Origin: Candidatus Solibacter sp.
Lineage (GTDB): Bacteria > Acidobacteriota > Terriglobia > Bryobacterales > Bryobacteraceae
Length of the DNA stretch: 13,083 nt
Direction: 5' to 3'
NCBI GenBank assembly: GCA_017883345.1
Contig: JADGNT010000045.1
Coordinates: 1 to 13,083 of the forward strand
Part shown: positions 7,224 through 13,083 of the stretch, piece by piece
Position numbering within the stretch: the stretch's first letter is position 1
Layout: each line of letters starts with the position of its first letter
Program-made: the position numbers and the translations under genes
Notes under the pieces: generated by a model
What the model saw: the letters and a program-made list of their open reading frames with translations, nothing else
Told to the model about the DNA's origin: nothing
Databases searched by the model: none

Positions 7224-7256
7224 CGCAAGGGCGCGAGCAAGCGTAAACTGGAAGGA

Positions 7257-8051
7257 ATGCGTTTTCCAGCCGTGGTTATTCCCGCGGTTCTCCTGGTGGC
7301 CGGAGCCGTCTATTTTTTCGCCAAGGCCAAAGAGAACGCCGGCCCCTTCGCGGGCGGCTCGCGATTCGACCAATCGGCGCCGGCGCCCGCTCAGAACATG
7401 CTGGACGATGAGTATGATCGGGCGCTCCTCCGCAGCCTTCTGGAAAGCACCAGCCTCAGCGAAGGTCAGGCCAACTCTCTAGTCGGCGCTGCCGGCCGCC
7501 GGTACATGCGGCGCAAGCGAGCCTACGCCGCGGCGAAACAGGCCGTGGATACCGGTAAGGCCGCTGCCGGCGCGCTGGAACCTCTGCGGCGGGAGATGGA
7601 ACTTGCCCGCAAGGTGTGCGATGTCGCCGAATCGCTCGGGCGGCGCAACTATGAATTGGCCGCGACGGCCCAAGCCGACTGGGAACTGGAGCGGCGTCTG
7701 GCCTACATCCCGTCCACCATGGTAGGGCTGACCGAGCGCTTCGACGGCGGCAGCGCGTTCACCGATGTGGATTTGGCGGAGATGGAGCAGTCCTTCCTCA
7801 AGCATTTCGGTAAGCCGCTGCCGGTGAGCAGCCGGGGTGAGAGCGCCATCCACCGCGCCATGGGCTTCGACCATCGTGGGCGCTTCGACGTGGCCGTCAG
7901 CCCGTCGCAACCGGAGGGAGTCTGGGCGCGGCGCTACCTCACCGAAAAACACGTCACCTTCCTGGCTTTCCGCAGTGCCGTGCCGGGAAAGGCCACCGGG
8001 GCGCACATTCACATCGGTCCGCCCAGCAGCCATCGAGCGCCCAAGGGCTAG
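7257..8051 (+). CDS. Membrane-anchored protein with HxH C-terminal domain, function unknown
   Basis: 264 residues. Residues 4-22 (PAVVIPAVLLVAGAVYFFA) are a single membrane anchor or uncleaved signal, so most of the protein should be periplasmic. Residues 50-150 are charged and helical, probably coiled coil (LLRSLLESTSL, LEPLRREMELARKVCDVAESL, DWELERRL). The C-terminus (about 190-260) has ordered, conserved-looking motifs: AIHRAMGFDHRGRFDVAV, EGVWARRYL, TFLAFRSAVPGKATGAHIHIG. His199, His206, Asp211 and the 250-HIH-252 motif recall zinc ligands of LAS-type (M15-like) peptidoglycan peptidases, but spacing is not standard, so this is only a suggestion. The ATG at 7257 is the first possible start after the preceding in-frame stop. 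Its only ribosome-site-like sequence, AAGGA, abuts the ATG directly, hinting at weak initiation or coupling to the upstream gene, whose stop is 33 bp away. A terminator follows. Confidence 0.7.
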   Translation: MRFPAVVIPAVLLVAGAVYFFAKAKENAGPFAGGSRFDQSAPAPAQNMLDDEYDRALLRSLLESTSLSEGQANSLVGAAGRRYMRRKRAYAAAKQAVDTGKAAAGALEPLRREMELARKVCDVAESLGRRNYELAATAQADWELERRLAYIPSTMVGLTERFDGGSAFTDVDLAEMEQSFLKHFGKPLPVSSRGESAIHRAMGFDHRGRFDVAVSPSQPEGVWARRYLTEKHVTFLAFRSAVPGKATGAHIHIGPPSSHRAPKG

Positions 8052-8070
8052 CCGCCCGCGCCCGTCCGTA

Positions 8071-8144
8071 GAGCGGGCGTCCCGCCTGCCATGCCGGTAT
8101 TCGTACTGGCATTTTTCGGAGAACGTCGGCAAGGACGCCGACGT
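8071..8144. repeat. Cluster of three adjacent hairpins
   Basis: Three stems follow one another: GCGGG-CGT-CCCGC (8073-8085), the UUCG terminator hairpin (8091-8112), and ACGTCGGC-AAGGAC-GCCGACGT (8123-8144, 8 perfect pairs). The first block, AGAGCGGGCGTCCCGCCTGCC, resembles intergenic palindromic repeats that I recall as common in Solibacter-type genomes. That resemblance is from memory and untested. The whole cluster sits in the 112-bp gap between two convergent genes. Confidence 0.55.
8091..8116 (+). terminator. UUCG-loop intrinsic terminator
   Basis: ATGCCGGTA (8091-8099) pairs with TACTGGCAT (8104-8112), with one G-T wobble, around a TTCG tetraloop. It runs straight into TTTTT (8112-8116). 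The UUCG loop is unusually stable in RNA. It ends the transcript of the gene stopping at 8051 and blocks read-through into the convergent response-regulator gene. Confidence 0.8.
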
Positions 8145-8163
8145 GGCAACCTGAAAGGTCGCG

Positions 8164-8616
8164 CTACGGGGCGCCGTCCGTCAGTCCGTACCGATTCTGC
8201 CAATGTACCCAGGCCGAGTGGACGATCCGGATTACGTCGGATTTGTCGAACGGCTTGGACAGCAGATCGAATGCGCCGTCGTTGACGAGTTCCGCCCACA
8301 GGCGATCGTCGGCCAGCCGGGAGGTCACGATCACACAGGGCGGCGCGGACAAGTCCTTGCTTGCCTTGAGGATTTCCCGCCAGGCCTCCGGTTGCCCGTC
8401 GCGATCGCACAGCACGATGGGAATTCGGTTCGCGCGCAAGGCGGCGAGTGCGGACGCGAGTGTCGGGCTTGGCCGGAGCGTCAATCTGGAATTCGGGTAT
8501 AGGGTCAGGCTGGAATCACGGAAGGTTCGCGCCAGGACCGCGTGATCGTTTTCGGCCGGGCTGAGCGACAGAACCGTGATCGTGCCAGGCGTATGGCTAG
8601 CGGGCGGCTCAGACAT
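8164..8616 (-). CDS. Stand-alone response-regulator receiver-like domain protein
   Basis: 150 residues, starting at the ATG at 8616-8614 because a perfect AAGGAGGT (8632-8625) lies 8 nt upstream; the frame is open further 5' but those residues are unlikely to be translated. After a Pro-rich tail, strand 1 is TITVLSLSP. Strand 3 is IPIVLCDRDGQPEAW, with Asp71 the likely phosphate acceptor (Asp73 is the alternative). Strand 4 is PPCVIVTSR, with Thr98/Ser99, and DLLSKPFDKSDVI carries Lys121-Pro122, the switch lysine. These are CheY-like receiver features. No output domain follows, so it would act by protein contacts or phosphotransfer. The Asp pair normally after strand 1 is replaced by SLSPAEND, so magnesium binding and phosphorylation may be altered. 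No histidine kinase is adjacent. It is convergent with the gene to its left and divergent from the ribosomal block. Confidence 0.8.
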   Translation of the reverse strand: MSEPPASHTPGTITVLSLSPAENDHAVLARTFRDSSLTLYPNSRLTLRPSPTLASALAALRANRIPIVLCDRDGQPEAWREILKASKDLSAPPCVIVTSRLADDRLWAELVNDGAFDLLSKPFDKSDVIRIVHSAWVHWQNRYGLTDGAP

Positions 8617-8836
8617 CGAACCGGACCTCCTTCCTATGCGGAAAACCACACCAAGGCTCGCCCGGTGCTCGACGCCAGCCCCCGATTGGGGGAAGCCGAT
8701 GATGATTCGGTCAGAGGCATGCGCGCCGTTGGCAGTTTGAATAAAGTGAAACAAGTCCCTCACCTGCACCGTTGACAGCTAGACGCGATCGACACCGGCT
8801 CCGGTGACTAGCCCTTTGGAGCCATGACCTCAATCG
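8617..8836. other. Gap between the receiver gene and the rplA control region
   Basis: No gene was recognised. The region holds the leader of the minus-strand receiver gene, including its AAGGAGGT ribosome site (8625-8632), and small stems CCCCC-GATT-GGGGG (8679-8692) and CACCGG-CT-CCGGTG (8792-8805). A perfect TTGACA at 8772-8777 has no -10 partner at 16-18 bp. There is no trace of rplK, nusG or secE. Confidence 0.5.
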
Positions 8837-8868
8837 GAGCCGCGACCGGGGTACCCCGGTCGCGGCTC
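8837..8868. repeat. 32-bp perfect palindrome upstream of the rplA promoter
   Basis: GAGCCGCGACCGGGG (8837-8851) is followed by TA and by its exact reverse complement, 32 bp in all, and one more G-T pair can be added outside. The centre contains GGTACC. No T-tract follows on either strand. It lies 26 bp upstream of the likely -35 box of rplA. It could be a binding site for a dimeric regulator, a barrier between divergent transcription units, or the relic of an older terminator. Confidence 0.9.
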
Positions 8869-8894
8869 TGCTTGGAGTACCGCGTCGCACCAGG

Positions 8895-8924
8895 TAGACA
8901 CGGGATTACCAGATCTGGTACACT
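8895..8924 (+). promoter_or_regulatory. Likely promoter of the rplA-rplJ-rplL operon
   Basis: TAGACA (8895-8900, 5/6 to the -35 consensus) and TACACT (8919-8924, 4/6 to the -10 consensus) are 18 bp apart. Transcription would begin near 8931 and give a leader of about 75 nt before rplA. It is the best housekeeping-sigma match in the gap. Confidence 0.5.
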
Positions 8925-8951
8925 ACGTGCTGTCCCTTTAGATAACGCTCA

Positions 8952-8994
8952 GTGGGAGGTTCGTATGCCCGTTTGGAACGGACCGCTTGCACCA
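8952..8994 (+). promoter_or_regulatory. Candidate L1-binding autoregulatory leader of rplA
   Basis: GTGGGAGG (8952-8959) is the same string found on the 5' side of the L1-binding site in E. coli 23S rRNA and in the rplKA leader. Here TGG (8953-8955) can pair with CCA (8992-8994). GA (8956-8957) is left unpaired as in known sites, and GGTTCGT (8958-8964) pairs with ACGGACC (8978-8984), with one G-T pair. The 3' internal loop (GCTTGCA) is longer than usual. The structure ends just before the rplA ribosome site, GAGG at 8997-9000, so bound L1 could block it. L1 feedback is established for other bacteria; this site is inference. Confidence 0.45.
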
Positions 8995-9024
8995 ATGAGG
9001 ATACATGGCACGCAAATCGGGTAA
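8965..9024 (+). CDS. Possible 19-codon upstream ORF overlapping rplA start
   Basis: ATG at 8965 has GGGAGG (8954-8959) 5 nt upstream, a better ribosome site than that of rplA. It encodes [19 protein letters not shown] and stops at 9022-9024, 20 nt inside rplA in another frame. It could be a leader peptide or a coupling ORF, but the GGGAGG may instead belong to the L1 site, in which case this ORF is accidental. The peptide resembles nothing I know. Confidence 0.3.
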   Translation: MPVWNGPLAPMRIHGTQIG

Positions 9025-9715
9025 ACAGTATCAAGCCGCCCAGAAGCAGGTCGAAGCCAAGGATTACCTCCTGGAACAGGCCATTCCGCTCATCAAGAAA
9101 ATCAAGTACGCAAAATTCGACGAGACCGTGGAAGTACACATGCGTCTCGGTGTCGATCCCAAGCACGCCGACCAGATGGTCCGCGGCACCGTCCTCATGC
9201 CGAACGGCCTCGGCAAGTCGAAAAAGGTGCTGGTGATCGCCAGCGGCGACAAACTGCGCGAAGCGCAGGAAGCCGGCGCGGATTTCGTGGGCGGCGAAGA
9301 CATGGTCAACAAGATTCAATCCGAAGGCTGGACGGATTTTGACGCCGTGATCGCCACTCCCGACATGATGCGCTCGGTCGGTAAGCTCGGTAAGGTCCTG
9401 GGTCCACGAGGCCTGATGCCGAACCCGAAGACGGGCACGGTAACGGTGGATGTAGTCAAGGCCATCAATGAAATCAAGGCCGGCAAAGTGGAGTTCCGCG
9501 TCGACAAGACCGGCATCATCCACGCCCCGGTTGGCAAAGTCAGCTTCTCGGCCGAAAAGCTGGTGGAAAACGCGGCGAGCCTGATTACGGCGGTGATCAA
9601 GGCGAAACCGGCGGTGGCCAAAGGCAAGTACGTGAGAAGCGCCACGGTCTGCTCCACCATGGGCCCGGGCGTGAAGCTCGATACCTCGCCGTTCAGTGTG
9701 AAGGCGGTCGTCTAA
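9005..9715 (+). CDS. rplA: 50S ribosomal protein L1
   Basis: 236 residues, the normal length for bacterial L1. It binds 23S rRNA helices 76-78, forms the mobile L1 stalk that handles deacylated tRNA at the E site, and in many bacteria represses its own mRNA. Recognisable segments are [52 protein letters not shown], the hallmark [20 protein letters not shown] in domain II, and [20 protein letters not shown] toward the end. GAGG (8997-9000) is 4 nt before the ATG. It is the first gene of the block: rplK, which almost always precedes rplA, is missing upstream. rplJ starts 19 bp after its stop, which implies one transcript. Confidence 0.98.
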   Translation: MARKSGKQYQAAQKQVEAKDYLLEQAIPLIKKIKYAKFDETVEVHMRLGVDPKHADQMVRGTVLMPNGLGKSKKVLVIASGDKLREAQEAGADFVGGEDMVNKIQSEGWTDFDAVIATPDMMRSVGKLGKVLGPRGLMPNPKTGTVTVDVVKAINEIKAGKVEFRVDKTGIIHAPVGKVSFSAEKLVENAASLITAVIKAKPAVAKGKYVRSATVCSTMGPGVKLDTSPFSVKAVV

Positions 9716-9734
9716 AGCCGTAACAGGTGTTCCC

Positions 9735-10262
9735 ATGAAAAAGAAGGAAGACAAGAATAAAGACCTCGCGTCCCTGCGACAGGATCTCAGCGACCTCAAG
9801 AACCTGTTCGTCACCGGCTACGAGAAGCTGAAGGTCAGCCAGGATTTCGAACTTCGCAAGGTAGTTCGGAAGGCCGGCGGCAAGTACCGTGTGATCAAGA
9901 ACAACCTGGCGGAGCTGGCCGGCGAAGGCACGCCGAGCCAAGAGGTTCTCAAGGATCTGCGCGGGATGACGTCCCTGGCCTATACCACGGACGATCCGGT
10001 GGCGCTGGCCAAGGCGCTGACGGCGTACGCGAAAACCAACCCTTCATTTACCTTCAAGGCCGGCATTGTGGAAGGCCGGGTGATCGACGTCAAGGCTATC
10101 CACGAGTTGGCGGCGATGCCTTCGAAGGAAGTCATATTTGCCAAACTGCTCTACGTGATCAACGCGCCGGCGCAGCAACTGGCGACGGTAATCAACGCCG
10201 TCGGCCGCAACCTGGCGGTGGTAGTAGATCAGGGCGTGAAGGAAAACAAGTTCTCGGAGTAA
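9735..10262 (+). CDS. rplJ: 50S ribosomal protein L10
   Basis: 175 residues. L10 anchors dimers of L7/L12 through its C-terminal helix and joins L11 at the base of the stalk that recruits translation GTPases. The family core is visible: LKNLFVTGYEKLKVSQDFEL, VRKAGGKYRVIKNNLAELA, then GMTSLAYTTDDPVALAKAL, FKAGIVEGRVIDVKAIHELA and a C-terminal helix LATVINAVGRNLAVVVDQ. The N-terminus is unusually lysine-rich (MKKKEDKNKD). AGGTG (9725-9729) lies 5 nt before the ATG. It sits between rplA and rplL, with a 96-bp gap to rplL that could hold control elements, although I see no clear L10-site fold there. Confidence 0.97.
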   Translation: MKKKEDKNKDLASLRQDLSDLKNLFVTGYEKLKVSQDFELRKVVRKAGGKYRVIKNNLAELAGEGTPSQEVLKDLRGMTSLAYTTDDPVALAKALTAYAKTNPSFTFKAGIVEGRVIDVKAIHELAAMPSKEVIFAKLLYVINAPAQQLATVINAVGRNLAVVVDQGVKENKFSE

Positions 10263-10358
10263 TTTGGCGGCAGGCAACGGAATCCCCCGCGGTTTAGGGG
10301 TTGCGCGGCCGGTCGCGAAAGAGCCCCACCCAATTTTTCGAATACATAGGAGTTTGAA

Positions 10359-10739
10359 ATGGCGGACATTAACGCAATTGCGGAACAGATTCAGGGCTTG
10401 ACGCTGCTCGAGGCCTCTCAGCTCGTTAAGCTGCTCGAAGAGAAGCTGGGCGTCTCGGCGGCGGCGGCGGCACCGATGATGGTGGCCGGCGGGGGCGCGG
10501 CGGCAGCGGCTCCGGCCGTAGAGGAGAAGACGGAATTCACGGTGGTTCTGACTGGCGTCGGCGCCAACAAGATCAACGTCATTAAGGCGGTTCGCGAAGT
10601 CACCAGCCTCGGCCTGAAAGAAGCCAAGGACTTGGTGGATGGCGCGCCCAAGCCGATCAAGGAAGGCATCAGCAAGGACGAAGCGGCCACCATCGCCAAG
10701 AAATTCACCGATGCGGGCGCAACCGTCGAAGTGAAGTAA
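10359..10739 (+). CDS. rplL: 50S ribosomal protein L7/L12
   Basis: 126 residues, standard for L7/L12. The N-terminal dimerisation part (1-35, [20 protein letters not shown]) binds L10. An alanine/glycine hinge follows (36-55, with AAAAAP and GGGAAAAAP). The C-terminal domain (about 58-126) carries the canonical [41 protein letters not shown] and the end AGATVEVK, the surface that contacts EF-Tu, EF-G and IF2. The start is supported by AGGAG (10348-10352), 6 nt upstream, the best ribosome site of the operon, fitting the multiple copies of this protein per ribosome. Two hairpins and a terminator-like element follow the stop codon. Confidence 0.98.
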   Translation: MADINAIAEQIQGLTLLEASQLVKLLEEKLGVSAAAAAPMMVAGGGAAAAAPAVEEKTEFTVVLTGVGANKINVIKAVREVTSLGLKEAKDLVDGAPKPIKEGISKDEAATIAKKFTDAGATVEVK

Positions 10740-10746
10740 ATCTCGC

Positions 10747-10768
10747 GGCCGGTCCAATTGGCCCGGCC
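10747..10768 (+). repeat. 22-bp near-perfect palindrome after rplL
   Basis: GGCCGG (10747-10752) and CCGGCC (10763-10768) flank a self-complementary CCAATTGG (10754-10761), with one T/C mismatch. It starts 8 nt after the rplL stop and directly precedes the terminator-like stem at 10771. It could slow polymerase or protect the rplL mRNA 3' end. Confidence 0.6.
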
Positions 10769-10770
10769 AA

Positions 10771-10804
10771 CCGGCTTCCCGGTGTGGGAGGCCGGAGTGT
10801 TTTT
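10771..10804 (+). terminator. Likely intrinsic terminator or attenuator after rplL
   Basis: CCGGCTTCCC (10771-10780) pairs with GGGAGGCCGG (10786-10795), 10 bp with one G-T wobble, around loop GGTGT. AGTG separates the stem from TTTTT (10800-10804). That gap weakens it, so partial read-through into rpoB (attenuation) is as likely as full termination. Confidence 0.65.
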
Positions 10805-10809
10805 GGGGT

Positions 10810-10838
10810 TTGACGCGGGGCGTAAGTCCTGTTAGACT
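10810..10838 (+). promoter_or_regulatory. Likely rpoB promoter
   Basis: TTGACG (10810-10815, 5/6) and TAGACT (10833-10838, 4/6) are separated by exactly 17 bp, and TG at 10830-10831 makes an extended -10. It begins six bases after the terminator T-tract. Transcription would start near 10845, giving a leader of about 330 nt. Confidence 0.65.
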
Positions 10839-10844
10839 GGATAG

Positions 10845-11176
10845 TTGGGCCTTCGATTCAGCGACTCGATTCCCAATTGGTGACTGTGCATCCCAAATCC
10901 TGGAACTTCAATTGCAGTCCGGGCAAGACTGCGGAGAGGGCATCTCTGTGCGTCACTGCGCCCGCAACTCTAACACAGGATTGGTGCGCCCGCACTCCCG
11001 CAGCTCAGATTCCCGCCGGTGGGTCACGTAAAGTAAGGATCGCCGGCGCTACCCCACCCCAGCCCTTGTTTCATCATCCGGCGCTCCGGGAGGCATCACC
11101 TCCAGGGGCGCTATTGGCTTTGTACTGATAAGCACCGTTTTCTGGCTTTGGCGGTTCGGCCGTCTGGAGTTTACGA
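10845..11176 (+). other. Long structured 5' leader of rpoB
   Basis: No convincing gene was found; short open frames here lack ribosome sites. Hairpins include GCAGTC-CGGGCAA-GACTGC (10914-10932) and a strong two-part stem at 11081-11111: GCGCTCC with GGGGCGC outside and GGAGG with CCTCC inside, one G/A mismatch between, loop CATCA. No T-tract follows, so it is not a plain terminator. The rpoB ribosome site GGAG (11166-11169) lies 7 nt before the ATG. I cannot match this to a known riboswitch. Confidence 0.5.
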
Positions 11177-13083
11177 ATGGATACTCAACATACCGGCGCT
11201 GCTCCCGAGCGAGTTGATTTCTCTAAGATCAAGACCTCGATTCCCATCCCGAACCTGATTGAGGTTCAAAAGAAATCATACGAGCGGTTTTTGCAGATGG
11301 ACTTGCTGCCTAATGAGCGCGAGGACATCGGCCTGCAGACCGTGTTCAATAGCGTGTTCCCGATCTCGGATTTTCGCGGCGTGAGCGATCTGGAGTTCGT
11401 CGATTACTCGATCGGCAACTGGGAATGCAAGTGCGGCAACCTCAAGGGGTTGCACCATCTGCGGTCGACCTGCCGCAGTTGTGGGGCCACCATCCGCACG
11501 GACCCGTTCCACGCCGGCGACATTCTGTGCCACCACTGCGGCACCTTCAACAAGAACGTGGTGACGTTCTGCAACAAGTGCGGCGACCCGGTGGGTTTGC
11601 AGCTCAAGTACGACATGCAGGAGTGCCAGGAGCGCGGCATGACCTATGCGGCGCCCCTCAAGGTCACCATCCGGTTGACCGTGTATTCCAAGGATCCCGA
11701 AACCCAGAAGAAGAGCGTCCGGGACATCAAAGAGCAGGAAGTGTTCTTCGGTGAGATTCCGCTGATGACGGATAACGGCACGTTCATCATCAACGGCACC
11801 GAGCGCGTGATCGTCAGCCAGTTGCACCGCTCGCCGGGCGTGTTTTTCGAGAAGGTGCAGGCGCAAGGCTACTACCTTGGCAAGATCATTCCGTATCGCG
11901 GAAGCTGGGTCGAGTTCGAGTACGACAACAAGAACATCCTGTACGTGCGCATCGACCGCAAGCGCAAGTTCTACGGCTCGGTTTTCCTGCGCGCCCTGGG
12001 TTTGAAGACGGACGAACAGATTTTGCGCGCGTTCTACCGCGTCAGCAAGATGGAAATCCGCGACAAGAAGCTGTTCTGGAACGTGGATGAGAACCTGACG
12101 GGCCTGAAGCTTTCGCATGCCATCGCCACCAAGGGCGGCGATACGGTGGTGGGACAGGGCAAGAAGATCACCCCCTCGCTCTACAAGGAACTCCTCAAGG
12201 CCAAGATCGAGAGGGTGGAAATCGCGCCCAACGATATCGAAGGCGCGTATGTCGTCGCCGACGTGGTGGATATGACCACCGGCGAAGTCATGATCGACGC
12301 CAACAGCGAACTGACGGCGATCGTGCTGAGCAAGCTCATCGAAGCCGGCATCAACGAGTTCGAAGTCTTCTTCCCGGAGCGCGACGACGTGGGCTCGGTG
12401 ATTGCCACCACCATCCGCAAGGACGCCGTGAAGGACCAGCGCGACGCGCTGATCGAGATTTACCGCAAGCTGCGTCCCGGCGATCCGCCGACCGTGGATA
12501 CCGCGACCCAGTTGTTCCAGGGCATGTTCTTCGACCCGCGCAAGTACGATTTTTCGCGCGTGGGCCGCATGAAGTTCAATATCAAGTTGTACGACCGCAG
12601 CGACTCCACGGCGCTCGACAAGCGCACGCTCGATTCGGAAGACTTCAAGAGCACCATCAAGTACCTGCTCAAGCTGCGCAAGGGTATCGGCGCGGTGGAC
12701 GACATCGATCACCTGGGCAACCGCCGCGTGCGCGCGGTGGGCGAGTTGCTGGAAAACCAGTTCCGCATCGGCCTGGTGCGCATGGAGCGCGCCATCAAGG
12801 AAAAGATGAGCGTGTACCAGGAGATGTCGACGGCCATGCCGCACGACCTGGTGAACGCCAAGCCGGTGATGGCCGCCATCCGCGAATTCTTCGGGTCGAG
12901 CCAGCTCTCGCAGTTCATGGACCAGACCAACCCGCTGAGCGAGATCACGCACAAGCGCCGTCTTTCGGCCCTTGGACCCGGCGGATTGAGCCGGGAACGC
13001 GCCGGATTCGAAGTCCGCGACGTGCATCCCACGCACTACGGCCGCATCTGCCCCATCGAAACGCCGGAAGGTCCGAACATCGG
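11177..13083 (+). CDS. rpoB: DNA-directed RNA polymerase subunit beta (partial, 3' end cut)
   Basis: 635 codons from ATG 11177 run open to the window edge, roughly the N-terminal half. The beta subunit with beta-prime forms the catalytic core of RNA polymerase. Landmarks are [19 protein letters not shown] (22-40), [19 protein letters not shown] (149-167), [20 protein letters not shown] (191-210), [13 protein letters not shown], and the rifampicin cluster [20 protein letters not shown] (573-592), followed by [20 protein letters not shown] and [11 protein letters not shown]. The drug-contact positions look wild-type, with Thr where E. coli has Asn518 and Leu where it has Ile530. Residues about 80-142 form an insertion, relative to the E. 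coli protein, with four Cys pairs (84/86, 99/102, 118/121, 132/135), probably zinc-binding. rpoC is expected just beyond the window. Confidence 0.98.
   Translation, partial: MDTQHTGAAPERVDFSKIKTSIPIPNLIEVQKKSYERFLQMDLLPNEREDIGLQTVFNSVFPISDFRGVSDLEFVDYSIGNWECKCGNLKGLHHLRSTCRSCGATIRTDPFHAGDILCHHCGTFNKNVVTFCNKCGDPVGLQLKYDMQECQERGMTYAAPLKVTIRLTVYSKDPETQKKSVRDIKEQEVFFGEIPLMTDNGTFIINGTERVIVSQLHRSPGVFFEKVQAQGYYLGKIIPYRGSWVEFEYDNKNILYVRIDRKRKFYGSVFLRALGLKTDEQILRAFYRVSKMEIRDKKLFWNVDENLTGLKLSHAIATKGGDTVVGQGKKITPSLYKELLKAKIERVEIAPNDIEGAYVVADVVDMTTGEVMIDANSELTAIVLSKLIEAGINEFEVFFPERDDVGSVIATTIRKDAVKDQRDALIEIYRKLRPGDPPTVDTATQLFQGMFFDPRKYDFSRVGRMKFNIKLYDRSDSTALDKRTLDSEDFKSTIKYLLKLRKGIGAVDDIDHLGNRRVRAVGELLENQFRIGLVRMERAIKEKMSVYQEMSTAMPHDLVNAKPVMAAIREFFGSSQLSQFMDQTNPLSEITHKRRLSALGPGGLSRERAGFEVRDVHPTHYGRICPIETPEGPNI

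Noticed and set aside
8772..8800. Perfect TTGACA upstream of rplA
   Set aside because: No -10-like hexamer lies 16-18 bp downstream; the pair at 8895/8919 is a better fit.
10877..11128. 83-codon frame starting at a GTG in the rpoB leader
   Set aside because: It has no ribosome site, a composition unlike the neighbouring genes and no recognisable motif, and it overlaps hairpins better explained as leader structure.
12890..12980. Possible rifampicin-resistance changes in RpoB
   Set aside because: The Thr and Leu differences from E. coli are at positions 518 and 530. The main resistance positions (513, 516, 526, 531) carry the wild-type residues.

Overview
This window looks like chromosomal DNA of a GC-rich Gram-negative bacterium, most probably an Acidobacteriota member of the Solibacter/Bryobacter type. 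Three things point there: an Oar-like outer-membrane receptor with an N-terminal carboxypeptidase-regulatory-like domain, a C-terminal fragment of a BNR/YVTN-type beta-propeller, and an RpoB with a cysteine-rich insertion near its N-terminus that I associate from memory with acidobacterial sequences. The taxonomic call is inference; no search was possible.

Left part (1-2700): the window opens inside a beta-propeller gene. A small lysine/alanine/proline-repeat protein resembling the tail of histone H1 follows, closed by a very good intrinsic terminator (593-638). Facing it on the minus strand are a class II DAHP synthase (entry to the shikimate pathway), a UPF0175 antitoxin-like gene, and a toxin gene that starts on the antitoxin stop codon but is broken by a frameshift and loses its 3' end in the terminator.

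Middle part (2701-8616): a 1087-residue TonB-dependent receptor-like protein on the minus strand is divergent from an outer-membrane beta-barrel gene. The 431-bp gap between them is rich in short palindromes. The barrel gene carries a 17-bp perfect inverted repeat in its own 5' coding region. It is followed by a membrane-anchored protein of unknown function with a conserved-looking His/Asp/HxH C-terminus, then a cluster of three hairpins including a UUCG-loop terminator, and a convergent gene for a stand-alone, atypical response-regulator receiver domain.

Right part (8617-13083): the ribosomal protein and RNA polymerase block rplA-rplJ-rplL-rpoB, with rpoB cut by the window edge. The usual upstream partners secE, nusG and rplK are absent here, so rplA is the first gene. 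It has its own likely promoter, an upstream 32-bp perfect palindrome, and a leader containing a candidate L1-binding site that overlaps a possible 19-codon upstream ORF. Between rplL and rpoB there are two hairpins, one terminator-like, then a strong promoter and a roughly 330-nt structured leader. rpoB therefore seems at least partly uncoupled from the ribosomal protein genes. I found no rRNA, tRNA, CRISPR array, transposase or clearly new multi-gene system. The most interesting items are the leader and inter-operon structures and the RpoB cysteine insertion.
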